From positions 1 through 61,961 of the forward strand of contig JAULBX010025398.1 in NCBI GenBank assembly GCA_032358255.1: 61,961 nucleotides of DNA, read 5' to 3'. Below, in pieces: positions 12,759-26,000 of the stretch (the first letter of the stretch is position 1; the number at the start of each line of letters is the position of its first letter). Below the pieces are notes generated by a model that saw only the letters and a program-made list of their open reading frames with translations, had not been told where the DNA came from and searched no databases. This stretch comes from Heterotrichella gracilis. Lineage: Eukaryota; Sar; Xanthophyceae; Tribonematales; Xanthonemataceae. The translations under genes and the position numbers were made by a program.

Positions 12759-15700
12759 ATGCAATCGACCTACAGCATGGCCCTGTGTACCACTGTCACT
12801 CCGGGCCTGAACACAGCCAGATGCTTCACACCCACGGTGAGACAGACAGACTGTTCTGTCGTTCGTTAAAAGAACCCAATATTCCGTTTCAAGGTTGGCA
12901 ACCATTTTGAGTGCATGCCAGTATGAACGTGGCATTGACTGTAGTTCCTGCCTGCAGACCACCAGACCGAGACCAACGCTCCGCAAGGCAGCAACTTGTT
13001 CAGGTTCGGCCAGAAACTGAAGGTTTACTTGGTTCATAGTCACTAGTGATGTAGGGTGTTCAGATATGCTCATTTAGAGGGCTACATCCTGCACCCTCAC
13101 CCCCGCCTCACCAACCCCGCACCCCAATCATCTCATAGTCACTAACGGGTGCTGTGTGCACACCAGCGGCTCCTGAGCCCCGCAACTCCAACCGTGGGCT
13201 AGGTGTGCTGGAATGGACTGGTTCTTTGGTTCCCCAAGGCATGCTGGTCAAAGGTACACAACACTTGTTTTACTACTGGCATGCTCGTACTGCACCTGCC
13301 AATGACATGCGCTAATGCGAGCGCGTAGTGTATTCAGCGGTGACCAGAATGTGGTCCTGTCCACTGCAGGCGTCAAGACTGGATGGCGCACTGCCTGGGA
13401 AACCCTCATGCGTGAGCTGGCACCTCAGGACAAGACTGGCGCATACGTTCGGCCCCAGTACGGATTCAGTGGCAAAATTGGCGACGCGCAATTCCCGGTA
13501 AGCAATGCCCTCCTTGCGTCCCACAGCAGGTACCCAGCATCACAGCTGCCGCCTGCCAACCCTCGGACATCCTTCATACACACCACAGCTGGGCGCGTTT
13601 CAGGTATCCTGCGTACACACCATAGCTCGGCGCATTTTGTGACATGGCACCTATTTCCTGAGACTCAAAGCTTTGACATCCTTTCCTCCCCTTTGCACCA
13701 GGCTGCATCAGGGCGATACCACCTGTACGTGGGCAACGCATGCCCCTGGTGCCACCGGGTGCTGCTGGCCCTGGCAGTGAGGGGCCTGTCAAACCACGTA
13801 GGGTTCACACGGGCCGCTGATGACCCGGAGCGGGCCTCCAGGGGCGGGTGGGTGTTTGACACCCCGGAGCCGGTGTTTGGATGTCGGGATCTGAGGTACG
13901 CATGGTCCATGGCAGCACGACCTACCCACGCAAATCCTAGAGGAGCCATTATTATTATCATTACATGCGTCCTAGAGGAGCCATGCGGCGCTCAAATGCC
14001 ATCCAGCTATTCTCCTCAGTCAGTTCCATGACAGTGCATATTACATGCGTCTCATGGCGGTACGCAACTTTTGGCGTGCACTTCATGAGGACAGCCCACC
14101 CGGCAGTGCCATCATTGCCTCCCCTTGCACTATCTCCTACAGCACGGTGCTATATGCTTACAGTAATGAATAAAAGTAGCATCAGCCGACGTAAAATCAG
14201 ACGGCATGTGCTGCACCTCGATCACCTGACTGGAACCGGTTGCAGCAAAATAAAAACTGAGATACTTATTGAGAAGGGATGTTTTTCTGATAAGATTACT
14301 GATGTAAGTTTAAAGTGGCCATAAATATAAATATACAATGCAAATGAATCACATGGCACAACAGGTCCATAAGTTGCCCCGCAGGGAGGTGTACGAGGCA
14401 TGCAGCCCAGGGTACCGCGGCCGCTGCACCGCACCCTTGCTGGTGGACAAAACCACCCGCCGCATCGTGAGCAACGAGAGCAGCCTCATCGTCCGCATGC
14501 TCAATGATCTGCAGCTTCCAGGCACATCCCCAGTGGATCTGCGCCCAGCTGAGCTGCAGGTAATCAGGTTTGAATGCTGGAATGCAATACTGGGTTGGTT
14601 GCTGCAACTAGCAATCATGATGCATGGCTGATGGCTAGGTTGGGTAGTGGGTGCGATCATGCAACATGGTTATTAGTGGCAAGTGGCCCCATTGCTGGGG
14701 GCGTGGGATGCCGTATTGTGCCTTGTTAGCATTGGTCACACAGGCCAGGTTATAGTCAGGCGCGTTATCATTAACATTAACCACATGGCAAACACTATCA
14801 ACCATGGTGATGCTGCTTCCAGTGGACATGCATGCATACATGCACCTGGGGCTAATGCACTCCCCCACCTTTGCATGCAGCCACAAATTGACGCGCTGAA
14901 CGACGTAATCTACAACACCGTCAACAACGGGACCTACAAATCTGGGTTTGCCACCACCCAGCAGGCATATGACACAGCACAGCGCCAGCTGTATGGCACG
15001 CTGGACAGCCTGGAGCTCAGGTTGGGGCAGCACCGCTTCCTGCATGGGGATAGGTGAGTGGGGCAGGGAGGTGCCTTTGTAACATATCCATGTGGCCACC
15101 GCATGGGTTCTCACGGTCGGCCTGCAAGGGGTGTTTGGCAGGAGGCCACAGCCCCTTGCCACACACACACACCCGTCCTTGACACGACCCCCTCCACCCC
15201 ATAAAGTTGCACTCGCCACGCACCTACATGTACGGTGTTTTGCAACAGATACCATTATGCAGCTGTGCGGCACATGCTCTAGCTGCCGACCCTGGGTTCG
15301 TCTCAAAATGTTTTTTTCTTTTTTACATTGCGTTGTTTTAATAGCAACAGAATTGCACCTGCCCCACTTTTCGTGGTCCATTCACTTGACCCCTACACCT
15401 GTCGCCCTCCCCATTTGGCTTCAGTGACCCTATTCATGGGTAGCACCTGCATGTCACGTGACTTTAAAAAACCCCCTTATGATCATCTCCCCGTATCTGC
15501 AGGTTCACCGAGAGTGACCTGTGGCTGTACCCCACCATCATCCGCTTTGACATCGCGTACGCAGTGCTGTTCAAGTGCAGCAAGAAGCGGGTGGCTGACT
15601 ACCCACGCCTGTCTGCCTGGCTCAAGGATGTGCACGCCATCCACATACCTGGCTCATCCCTGCAGGTACGCGGGCATGCTGGTTGTTGTTTTTCGGGTCT

Positions 15701-16956
15701 ACATGCCCGGACGTCGACAGCGATTTTGGGCAAAAAGTGTCCACGAAAAGTGTGCACGTCCCTGATCGAGAATCCCCAACAAGACATAATCCCCAGCCTC
15801 TCAAATTCGTGCTTAAGAAGCTGTTTAAACACTTCAAGCACCGCAGCTTGTATCCAACAACGTGGGTGTTCGAACGGCAAGTTTGCAAGGCGTTTGAAGC
15901 GGGTAGAACGGGCAGTGACCGTGGTTGTCGTAAAAAAGGTAGTGGTGGATGGAGTAGTGGCAGTGGAGGGAACAGTGGAGTTTCTGGGAGGGCCCTATTC
16001 GGAATAAAGAATGACTGCGTGGGTTGGCGAAGGCAGCGTGTGGTGGAACATGTGTGGATGGCAAAAGAATGGGGGTGGGAGCACTAGGAAAAACAGGGTG
16101 AACGGCGGCGGATGGGGTAGCACTAGGAGACCTGAGAAAAGGGAGCTGAAGAATATGCCCTTGTCTTACTCTAGGGCCACACAGGATTGCTTATGCTACA
16201 ACCCTCGCTGCAGATGAGGGGCACACATGTCCACCTAGATGGACAATAAGAAGTTTGGTAGCACTGGCAATAAGTCCACTCCTTCAACCTGCTCGCTTGG
16301 CAAGAAGCTTGTAGCATTTTGTTTTTTTACTCGGTTAATTTCCATTGGCTTTTCCTTGTGCCCTTCGGATTTTAATTGGCCATCAACAAATTCCCACAAT
16401 ACCATGTAATCCCCAAAATACCACATATACTTTTGCACCATATGGAAGACCCGCATGGATGTTTATGGTGTTATGTGCGAGTATATGTGTGTCTGTGTGT
16501 GGGTAAGCAGCGGTCGTGTGAGGCGTAATGCAAGACACACACTACTGCCAAAGGGTCATCAGGCTGTTTGTGCATGTGTATGGATACACTGCAACGTGCA
16601 TTTCCAGCAACATATGTATGATTAACAAGGAATGTCCAGCAGGGTATTCAGATGGCTATTATATTGCTGACTGCCACAGAACTTTTTTATTCACACTTTG
16701 CACACCGCAGTCTTAGAAGGGGTGCAATGCTAGAAGTCACCACCTTGCCCTCTTTTCCCCACAGGTGAAGGACACCATCGACATCGAGGATGCACGCCGC
16801 AGCTACTTCACCCAGCTGTTCCCGCTCAACCCCAGCGCCATCATCCCCTGGGGACCCACTGCCGCAGACCTGGGATTGGAGTCTGGTGCACATGGTCCCC
16901 AGCCGCTGGAGGAGGTGTTCCACGTCCACAAGGGCGTAGCTGCTGCACTGCTGTGA
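12759..16956 (+). CDS. Glutathionyl-hydroquinone reductase (ECM4/YqjG-type GST), probably plastid-targeted
   Basis: Xi-class glutathione transferase that removes glutathione from glutathionyl-hydroquinones. Exons: 12759-12836, 12958-13003, 13167-13253, 13370-13497, 13702-13895, 14385-14559, 14881-15053, 15503-15665, 16765-16956; phases close, 411 aa. Seen: the thioredoxin-fold active site NACPWCHR (first Cys about residue 127), the RPQYGFSGKIG block before it, NNESS-like SNESSLIVRML, and a helical C-domain with FTESDLWLYPTIIRFD. The segment LVPQGMLVKGVKTGWRTAWE matches the start of plant family members. Exons 1-2 encode a Ser/Thr/Arg-rich leader resembling a chloroplast transit peptide; they are supported only by splice phase and composition and are the least certain part. 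A shorter model would start at the ATG at 13241. Introns 3 to 5 carry short direct repeats (13576-13637, 13936-13984). Confidence 0.88.
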
Positions 16957-17925
16957 CACCTGCTCCGAATGTGGTTTTGAAACTGGAGAAGTGTTTGAGG
17001 GGGCTGAGATGCGAGGGCTTTACTATGATGTTTGTTGTTGAATCGATGCAACCCTTGGGAGTACACGGGGGCACAGCTATTGTGTGTGCGCCCTTTTAGG
17101 GCACAGCTGCCGTTCTAGTGAGCAACAATGTCATTGTGAGGAGCAACATGGTCTGTTACAGTATTGTGTGGACAGTTTTCTAAGGCCCGCGAGGGTGGAA
17201 TCTGCCGGCGGACAGTTCCTCCGCTGAGTGTGCGCCACATTCCCGCAGTCCAACTTTGTGTGCACACTCTTCGAGCCCTGAACAAATGAAGCACGAACTG
17301 CAGTACAGTACAGTATTTGCGGCGTATGTTACCTTCAGCTGATCTCCAAGCCTTGAGGGGGCCCTGAGGGGGCCCTGAGGGGGCCTAGGGTTTTGTGTCA
17401 AACCCTGACGTAGGGCTTCTGCTAGGGTGTGCCACCGGTTTGAGCCGCAAAAAAGATGTCGACCCAACAATTGCCTCAAGAGGAAAGCACACAAGCATCT
17501 TGGGCAAGTCGTTAGGTGCTTGTTGTTTTGAACACTCTAGCCTGCAAGATTAGTCGCACGCTTCTCTGTGACCACTTTCCTCACATATATATGCCGCCCT
17601 CGAGTTGGCCTTACCCTTTGTGCAGACATATTACAGCAGGAACCCAATTTCGAACGTTTTGTGGCTGCATGCTTAGTACTCCAGTATAACTCTCAACCTT
17701 GATTTGCAGCCTGTCGGCGTGCGCCACTTGCCTAGACTTCTTGCAAGCAAACGCATGCCCACTCAACATTCAGTGGCATCGTTGCAAGCTTCACCAGATA
17801 GGACTTGGGATTAGAGTAGGTCTTATCCTAAGGGAACCGCTTTCCTTCGCATTGTAGGCTGTCATATTGTGCCCTTGTTGGCCGCCGCGTGGTTAGCCTT
17901 GGTGTGAGGATAGCCCACCTCAACA
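16957..17925. other. Intergenic with a short GC-rich tandem repeat
   Basis: This lies between the 3' end of the GHR gene and the start of uL24m, both on the plus strand, so it should include a 3' UTR and the uL24m promoter. A tandem of the unit GAGGGGGCCCT (about three copies, the last imperfect) sits at 17355-17388. No open frame worth calling. Confidence 0.5.
17355..17388. repeat. Short tandem repeat, GAGGGGGCCCT unit
   Basis: About three head-to-tail copies of an 11-bp unit. It is self-complementary in part (GGGGGCCC), so it could also form a hairpin. No role can be assigned. Confidence 0.75.
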
Positions 17926-18948
17926 ATGGGGTTGCCAAGGAAGGCCATGAAGGCAATGTTCCCACGAGGGAAGTTTCGGCTCTTTCGTGGGGACATGGTG
18001 ATGGTGATAGCTGGGAAGGACAAGGGGCAAACAGGGACAATAACGAAAGTCATCCGCGACGTGAAGTTTCCCAGGGTGATGGTGGAAGGCCTCAACTTGG
18101 TAGGTTTTGGTGCATCTTATGTATCCCTTGTGATGTGGGTTTCCACTGCCTTTTACACAGTGCTGAACCCAATATTTTCCTTTTGCAGCACAAACGGTCC
18201 ATCAAGCGCACCAAAGACAACCCTGGAGGCATCGTCACTGTCGAGGTATATGCATGCATTGCTGCTGGCAGCTCACCATTGCCACTGTGCTTGCGCTCTT
18301 TCCAGCAGCACCTGTATACTGGTCTGAAGCAGGACGTCACATTTGTTGCAGGCCCCATTGCACTATTCCAACGTCATGCTGCTGGACCCGGTGACCAAGG
18401 CACCTGTGAGGGTTGGCATCAAGTGGCTGGAAGACGGCACCAAGGTGGGTGGTGGTGGCGTGCAGCACTGGGTGGTTATGGCGTTTAGCATCCCTGGGCT
18501 GGCATAGTAATACTAGTTGGTATCTACTGGTTGGCAGTACTGGGTGGTGATTGGCTTGCAGTAGAGCACTGAGTTGCATGTCTTTGCCATGCTGACGAGG
18601 GCACTGCATTTGTAGGTGCGCGTGACGCGTGGCAAGCTAGCCTCAGGCTCCATCGTCCCCAAGTCGGAGATCCTCCTCCAGCGGCGGAAACCCAGGCCTC
18701 TACCAGGCGTCAGCGACACCCCCATGTCAGACGTGCTCAAACCCACCTATGTCCCCGGTGACTTGCCTTCTGTGCTCAAGACCTATAGCACAGCAGCACA
18801 CCCTGCAGGGCAGCTACACAGATGGCAGTTCTCGTCCCTGCCACAGCTTCCCCTGCGGTTACCGGCCAGCAGGGCACAGGGAGCAGGGCAAGGCTGGGGG
18901 TTGTGGAGGGGCTTTGCTGGGTCAGCTCTCAACTGGATGGGCCAGTAA
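17926..18948 (+). CDS. Mitochondrial large-subunit ribosomal protein uL24
   Basis: Ribosomal protein L24 (KOW fold), an early assembly initiator of the large subunit. Exons: 17926-18099, 18189-18245, 18352-18444, 18616-18948; 218 aa. Seen: the KOW signature GDMVMVIAGKDKGQTGTITK (about residues 23-42) followed by RVMVEGLNL, then HKRSIKRTKDNPGGIVTVE and the C-terminal half with APLHYSNVMLLDP. An in-frame stop lies five codons before the ATG at 17926. I prefer mitochondrial over plastid because the protein is longer than plastid L24 and the APLHYSNV region resembles organellar forms of algae and plants; there is no clear N-terminal leader, so location is inferred. The last about 60 residues, after VPGDLPSVLKTYST, look low in conservation and could include an unspliced or lineage-specific tail. 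Confidence 0.9.
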
Positions 18949-20061
18949 CGCTGTGTGCCTGATGATGCGTTTTTTAGCACAAGCCAACTGTTTTGCAAGG
19001 GATACTGATTTGAGTGGGTCACCGCCCCTGGGAATTGCACAGGCAATATGCTTCATCCCTGTCAGAGTTGTACAATTTACACTGGATTAACACCGGAGGC
19101 ATGTGCGCACCAAGTATTATACTCTGCAGCTTACCTGGTCAACGCGTGGCTGGGACCTGCACTGCAATGCTGTAATGTAACAATTTGCACGGCATACAAC
19201 AGTTACAAGCATCTTTGAGTGCCTCAACGGCAAGGTGGGTGTAACCACCCCCAGTGCCACAAAGTGGGCATTGCATGGGCACTGTCACGCAAAGCACTTG
19301 TGCCCTGGCCTTTTTGTTGGCAAGGCCTCAGAAAGTGGTACCCAAAACCAGCCTCGTGCATAAAGTGAATGTCACTTTGAAAGTGTTTTTAAGGTGAAAG
19401 TAATGCAAATGACTTTTGTGCACATGATGTTGATGATCAACATCGCATGTAAATACAACGTAGAGACTTCCCACCCCCTGGGGTTACAAAATATTCACTG
19501 TTGTGCATCATTGCTGCATTAATGTTTCTAATATACTTTGCTACGCATGTAATGCTGGCAGTGGTGTACCATAGTATGGCCGATGGCAGTGCTCCCACAA
19601 ACTGTGTAGTACACCGATGGGTATCTAAGCAAACGAACACCACGCGTGCACACAGAAGCCTGAGGCATGCATCAGGCACAAGGCACCATAAGTGGCACTT
19701 CACATCCCCGGGCTGTGGCCGTGACTGTAACTTACTGAGTGTAAAGTACCGAGTGAATGCCTAATGAAAAGCATACACGCACCATGGGCATTGGTGCGGA
19801 GCCCACAGATGAGATGTTAATGACTGCATCATGATCATGAATTGGAAGTTTGCTTGCAACAAACCCCACTAAAAGGATATGCAGCAGAACCTGCGTGCAT
19901 ATAGCATCGTCCCATTCTTGGCATTTAATGGCACAGTTATCAAGCTTGTCAGAGCTCTACCACGCTTCGAGCAAATCACCATTAATCTGTACATATTACA
20001 TGTCATCAGAGAGATGAGCACACACCCCTCCCCCCCTGCCCGTCCAGCGCCCCCACCCCTT
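18949..20061. other. Convergent 3' region between uL24m and the E4-E2 gene
   Basis: Two convergent genes end here, so both 3' UTRs are expected. The minus strand has TGTAA at 19996-20000, about 60 bases past the stop of the E4-E2 gene. TGTAA is the usual polyadenylation signal in green algae such as Chlamydomonas; whether this one is used is inference. No convincing coding frame. Confidence 0.45.
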
Positions 20062-23000
20062 TCACAGCGCGGCCAGCAGGCTGTGCAGCTCCAGGATTGC
20101 CTCCGCCATGCGGCGCCTGTTGAGGTCATCCAGCACGCCCTCAGACTGGCGGAACCACTGCTGGCAAGCGCGCAGCACGCGATGGCGCAGCAGCCTGCGG
20201 GGGCCAAGGTGCACACATGTGAGCTCATGCGGCTGTGCCATGTGGGGGATGACCATGTGGGGGCAAGCAGCACACCAGATTTTGATGATGTGGCCATGGG
20301 GGGGACCTCGTGCGGGGCAAGGGGGGTCAGCGCGTGGGGGCAGTAGCATGTGGGGGCATGGCCCCCAAATGCTACTTGGCACCACAAGGTGATCTCCGTA
20401 TAAAAGATATCTAGAAGGCAAGCCGGCCCCCACATGCGCAAGCCGAGTGTCGCAGAGACCATCGCGTCGAGCCGATCAAGCCAAGGGATGACCCAATGAT
20501 GGCCACACCCATGCACACCACCCCCATCGACACGCATGCACCAAGCACGCGCACGCAGTTACCCATGCAATGTGCAGCATCAATACCCCCTTCCCCCCCC
20601 CGGCCACACCCACCTGAAATGCACCACCACCGCCTCCTCAAACCCTGGTGGCGGCCGCCTGAGCACATCGATCATTGCCCAGCGGATGGTTGCCAGCTGT
20701 ATGTGCGCGGTGTACTGGCTGCTGGCGCTGGTTCCCTCCGCCTTGCCGCGCATGCTATCGGCGTTGGGCTCGTTGAAGTAGGGGTCCGCCACCAGGATGA
20801 GGCTCTGTAAGGGAGGTTGTTTAGGGTTTTGAAATTTGATTTTTGGGTGGCAGATTAGCATTTTTGCAGGCAGGAGCAAGCGGTTCAAATGACATGTACA
20901 TTAAATTATGGAAAACTGTAGATGCACCATCCTCCCCTTGCGCATGTTCTGCCGTCCAGCTTGCCCTACCACCACAGCTGGATTCCTTACCGTGTAAGTA
21001 TACGGTATCTATTCAAGTCTTACAGCCTGGAGTAGACCATAGTCGGAGGTCCTACCAGACCTACCCGACAGACACCCCATGACGCCACCCCCCTCCCTCC
21101 TTCTCACCTGAATCGACACCAGGATCTGGTACACGCTGGAGTCCTCTGAATTCCATTTCTCAGATGCGTCAGTGCCGTGCCACGTGCCCAGCAGCGACAG
21201 GCACACCTTGCCATCGGCGTACAGGTTGGGGTTGAATCGCACCCGCCCCTCCCCCGTGGTGTGCAGCTCGCACAGAGGGGGGTCAAGGGGGTAGCGCTGG
21301 GGGCAGAAGATGTCGAATGCGAAGCAGCCGCCATAGTAGGGCGTGTCCTCGGGCCCTGGGGCAAGGGTACAAAACAATTAAATAAATACAAAACAATGAA
21401 ATACAGACACCCAGTGGTTTTAAAATGGTATAATGTTTGGTATCATCTATTTACAGAGTGCGCGCGGTGTGTGGTTACATGTACAGGTACGCCCCAGTTT
21501 GGATACATCCACCAACGTAGGCCACACCCCATGCACTACTGCCTTTCATGGTGCATGGTGTGTGCCTCACTGCGCTACCTGTGATCAGCGCGCGCATCTT
21601 GTCCACCCTATCCGCGTCATAGCGCAGCAGTATGGCGGCGGCGGCGTGCACCGGCAGCTTGGTCTTGGAGTGCAGGCTGCGGATCTCGCGGCCCAGGCGA
21701 CGGGTGCGGGTGGCGTCCAGGCCCTGTAGCAAGGGGAATATCATTAGTAAAACCATTATGATAGAAATAATATAATATAAAATGTATTTAGGAAAACAAG
21801 GCAATTTTAGAAAACCAAACAATAACCAGACATACATTTAAAAAAGCATAAATGCACGCAAATGCCTGCCATTCACATGTATCACCCATGCCCCTTTATG
21901 CAAGCCCCCTACCCACATGCGCACCTGCACCTCCCCTGCTTTCACCGCGAAGGCCCTGTTGTACGCCCCTGGCACCTCCGAGTCAAACGTGGCCAGCGCC
22001 AGTGGCTCCACTGCCTGCTGGTACTCCTCGTTGCTTGGCTCGGGTGCATCCAGGGTGAGCGCAAGCACTCGGTCAAAGTCCGAGGCTCCTCCAGCTGGCG
22101 TCGAGGGCGAGGCAGTTCCTGGATATGGGTAGCAAGACACTGAGCCAGGGCGCCATGCCATGCAATGGGTGCTGTGCTGTGCTGTGGCATGGCAGGCGGT
22201 GGTGTTGTGATTGCAATTACCGGTAGTAAAGGTCCGCATGCAGCAAGCTACTAGAGTGCGGACTTGCAGCTCTGGGACGCACATTTCCAATCCCCATCCC
22301 ACCTGCCGAGGGATCAGATATCCTCCTCAGCGCACCCCGCACAAGATGATCCCACCTCCGGCCCCATCCCACCCACGCACCCACCTCCGGATCCCATCCC
22401 ACCCCACCCACGCACCTGTCGGGCTCCTGCGCAGCGCCACCATCGCCTCCACCACCCCCCGCAGCCGCTCCACATTGTCATAGTCCCCAATGTGCTTCTC
22501 CTCTAGGGTTTTCACCACCTTGCGCAGCACCCCCTCCTCGAAGTCCTGCTCAGCAGCCAGCGCAGACACAAAGGCAGGGCCTGCCGCTAGACGCACCAGG
22601 AGGTCTGCCATGTCCCCCAGCAGCTTGTTGGGATCGTAGCGGTACTTCTCGGGGTTGCTGACCTGCGGGAGGGAGGGCGGTGCGGTGAGGCTCAGGCTGT
22701 GACGGGCTGGGTGTAGCCTGTCATCTCTCCAGATGTGTGGGCATCCAACAGGTGTTGAATATCCAGTGTAGTATCAAGTCTTTGTGCAGGCTATGCAGAA
22801 TTATCATACTGGTCCTTGTTGCTTGGCTGCCTCCACTCCTATTACAAACGTATAATCACACTGCAGCACACTGCTGGGGCAACAAGGGACATCAAAAGCA
22901 TAAGATCACGGCTGGGTGACGGCTGCGCGGAAGCTGATCATTCTTTCCAGACAGCCCAAACACCCATTCCTCTCACCCCACCGACTGTTCCCCACCCACC

Positions 23001-26000
23001 TGCAGCGCCCCTCCCTTGGGCCCCACCAGCACCTCCAGGAAGTTGAGCGTGGCGTACGCGGCCTGCGCCACGATTGGCTGCTGCTGGAACGCGCGCTGTA
23101 TGGCGGGGTTGCGCGTGAGCGTGTTGAGCAGCGCCAGCGTGTGGTTGGCCATGGACATGTAGCCCTTGGCGGTGTGCTCCTGGCCCTCCAGGAACTGCTG
23201 CGTCTGCTCGCGCTCCCTGCGGGTGGGGAGTGGACGGTGGATGAGGGAGGGGTGGATAGAGGACTTGGTTATGAATGGGGAGCGCATGGGTGGGGGCGGT
23301 GCAAGAGTGTCGAGGGTGGTGCAGGCAGGAGGTGCATGATGGCGAGGCAGCAACGACAACCCAAGAAGAAATTTGATTTTTGTTTTAATGCCACAGTAGA
23401 GCATGAGACGGCATCCCAAGCCTCAGTCCCAGAGCTTCAAAGATAAAACTAGGTGACATCTGCAAAAAGAAGGGATGGAATTACAGACTACGTGTATACA
23501 CAACATGGAAATAGACAGGCTTAGGTTACACCACTCCACCTCCCACTATCCCCCTTCCGCCAACCCTGCCTCTCCTACACCACCGCCCCCACCCACCTGG
23601 GAGGCAGCGCCTTCCAGCCCGCCTCGTCCGCCTGCGCGCGCTCCACCGCACAGATGTCCTCCAGCCTGCCCAGCGAGTCGCGCAGCAGGTAGGTCAGGTC
23701 ATTGAGCACGGCGCGCAGGTAGTCCGAGAACACGCTGTCGCTGCTGGTGGCCAGCGCTGCGCCCACCACCTGCTGCAGGCTGGCGCCGCACTGCGGGTCC
23801 TTCCACAGCTCCATGAGGAGGAGATCGATGGAGTGCCTGCAGAGATTGGGACGTGATTTGATAACATCTATTGGATTGTGATTTATATACTAGGAGCTCC
23901 ATGAGGAGGTTGATGGAATGCAAGGTGATTAGGCCTCACAACACAACAGGAGGTCGATGGAGTGCCTGGTGATGATGGAGTAGGTGAGTGATCCGCACAA
24001 CAAAAACATCGCTGCAGCTTAACTAACCTATGCAGCTGTGAGAAGCAACAGATTCCAGGAATCACACGGGACGTGCACGAAGGAGGCACATGACAAACCA
24101 CAAAACCCTTTACAAAGCTTCACCTGAGCGATTCACAATCCCAGCCATCCCTGCAAGGGTCCCCAGCTCACCTCATTGAGAACTTGTCAAACCTGTCCCG
24201 GTCCACATCCAGCCCCTCCACATGGTCTGCTGAGGCATATGCCCGCATGAGCGCAGGCACTAGGTCCCGCTGCGCTGACCCTGTGGGAAGAATACCCTTT
24301 CATTACCCTGTTTTGCAGCAAGGTCGCCACGAAATTTCCTCCCAGCACAAATGCGCGTATGGGTGCAAAAGGGTGCAAGAACATGCTGGAGAGGACAAAA
24401 TAACATAATTGACAAATTGTATAAAACAAGTTCATCTTAACGTTTCCAACCAGAGCTCTGCTTTATTCATTCTAACTGTCTGGGAAGATTCTCAAATTGC
24501 CATACCGGCAGAAAATGTGCGCATGGGTGCAATAGGGTGCAACAACATTGCTAGAAAGGAGTTTAATGTAGAAAACAATGAAAAGGCACAGTTCGTAAAA
24601 CAACCAGATCTGCATTTCCAAGAAATACTACTGCTTTATTCAATACTCTTTCTGGGTTTGTTTCCTGATTGCCGTACCTGTGGACAGCACCGTTGCCACC
24701 AGTGCCTTCTCCTCAGCCGACTCCATGTCAGGCCCCAGCGCCGCCCGCCTGTACTTGTGGCTGGACAGCAGCGGCGCCAGCATGTTGGTCAGCACCTCAA
24801 CCAGCTGTGGACAACGCCATGTTAGTCAGTTAGTAATAGGACAAGCTGGTTGTCCAACTAATTGCTCACATCCATTCCAATACGTTGTGGGTTAAGGTAC
24901 GTGTGGGTTGACCTGATTTACTACATTCTGCCTCAGCTTTCCCCAATCCCAGGGCTTGAACAGCACCGATAGGGTTGTCAGTGCATTAGCACATTCTCCC
25001 TGGTGCCCCATGACTGCTGCCTGCAGAGCCTTATGCTGTTCAACGACGTCTGCCACACCATTACCCCCTCACCTTGTTGAGCACCAGTGGGCTTGAGACC
25101 AGGCGGGGGCTTTGCAGCATGACAGTGATTGCAGCCATGAGCAGGTGCAGGGGGATGCTGAGCATGTAGCTGGCGCGCCGCATTCGCATCACAAAGCACA
25201 GCCAGGAGGCCATGTCCCGCACCACAAACTGCAGGAAGGGGACAACATGGTTGGTGGCTGGTGGTCGGTCCAACATGGGCTTTGAAGGGTGTAGCATGGC
25301 CCTGAGGATGGGCAGGTTGGTGGCGCTGTGGCACTTGGAGCAGCAGTGGCATATGGTGAACAAACAGGGTGTGATCCACATTACCTTGTGTGCAACCGTG
25401 TACGGCCCTCAAGCCTCAGGCCATTTCAAGGGGGAAACATTGACAGGGGGAAGTGCACTTCAGAAATGCCGGCATGCATGTGCATGGCTGACTGCAAAAT
25501 CGGCTGAGTTGCTAGACTGCAGGCAAATACATACCTAACAAAGACCATGCTGAACATGCATTTCATACTCAAATAAATCTGAAGTGCCTGACCTCTGGTG
25601 TGCTCCTGAACGCTGCCAGGGCCGCGTCCCCAACCTTTTTGGAGTAGCTCACCAGCCACGAGGCCTCCAGTACTGCAAAGCGGATAGCAGTGATGGCAAG
25701 CTCCTGCTCCATCAGCTGCGCCATGCTCAAATCGTGGAACAGCTGCACATCCAGCGGCAGCTGCCTGCCAGTCGGTTTGTGGGCCTTGAACAGCATCTCG
25801 AAGCTCGATGCGTATCGGTTGCTTGCGGGGACGAGGCCGGTGCGGATGATGCGCTGAGTGATGAAGAAGCACTCGGAGACGAAGTGGGGGACAGCGTCAG
25901 GTGCCCGATCAGGTGCTAGATACGGGTAGCTGGTGCTGGGGCTGTCACTGGTTTCTGCTTTCCCTGCCAGAGTTGGCTCAGTTGCCACAGCAGGGAACCT

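Noticed and set aside
12513..13073. 186-codon minus-strand open frame
   Set aside because: It has no motif and overlaps the proposed first two GHR exons, whose splice phases join to a conserved sequence. It is most likely a chance frame.
14635..15381. 248-codon minus-strand open frame
   Set aside because: It runs antisense to the 173-base GHR exon at 14881-15053 and its introns; no recognisable domain and Cys/His-rich low-quality composition.
19869..20537. 222-codon minus-strand open frame
   Set aside because: It overlaps the last E4-E2 exon in another frame. The real frame there gives the conserved C-terminal UBC helix ending at 20062.
22416..22662. Two adjacent genes (E4 and E2) mistaken for a fusion
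   Set aside because: There is no stop, start or intergenic gap between the core and UBC exons. Donor and acceptor phases match at all junctions, and the linker exon 21925-22118 is open only in the joined frame. Transcript proof is still needed.
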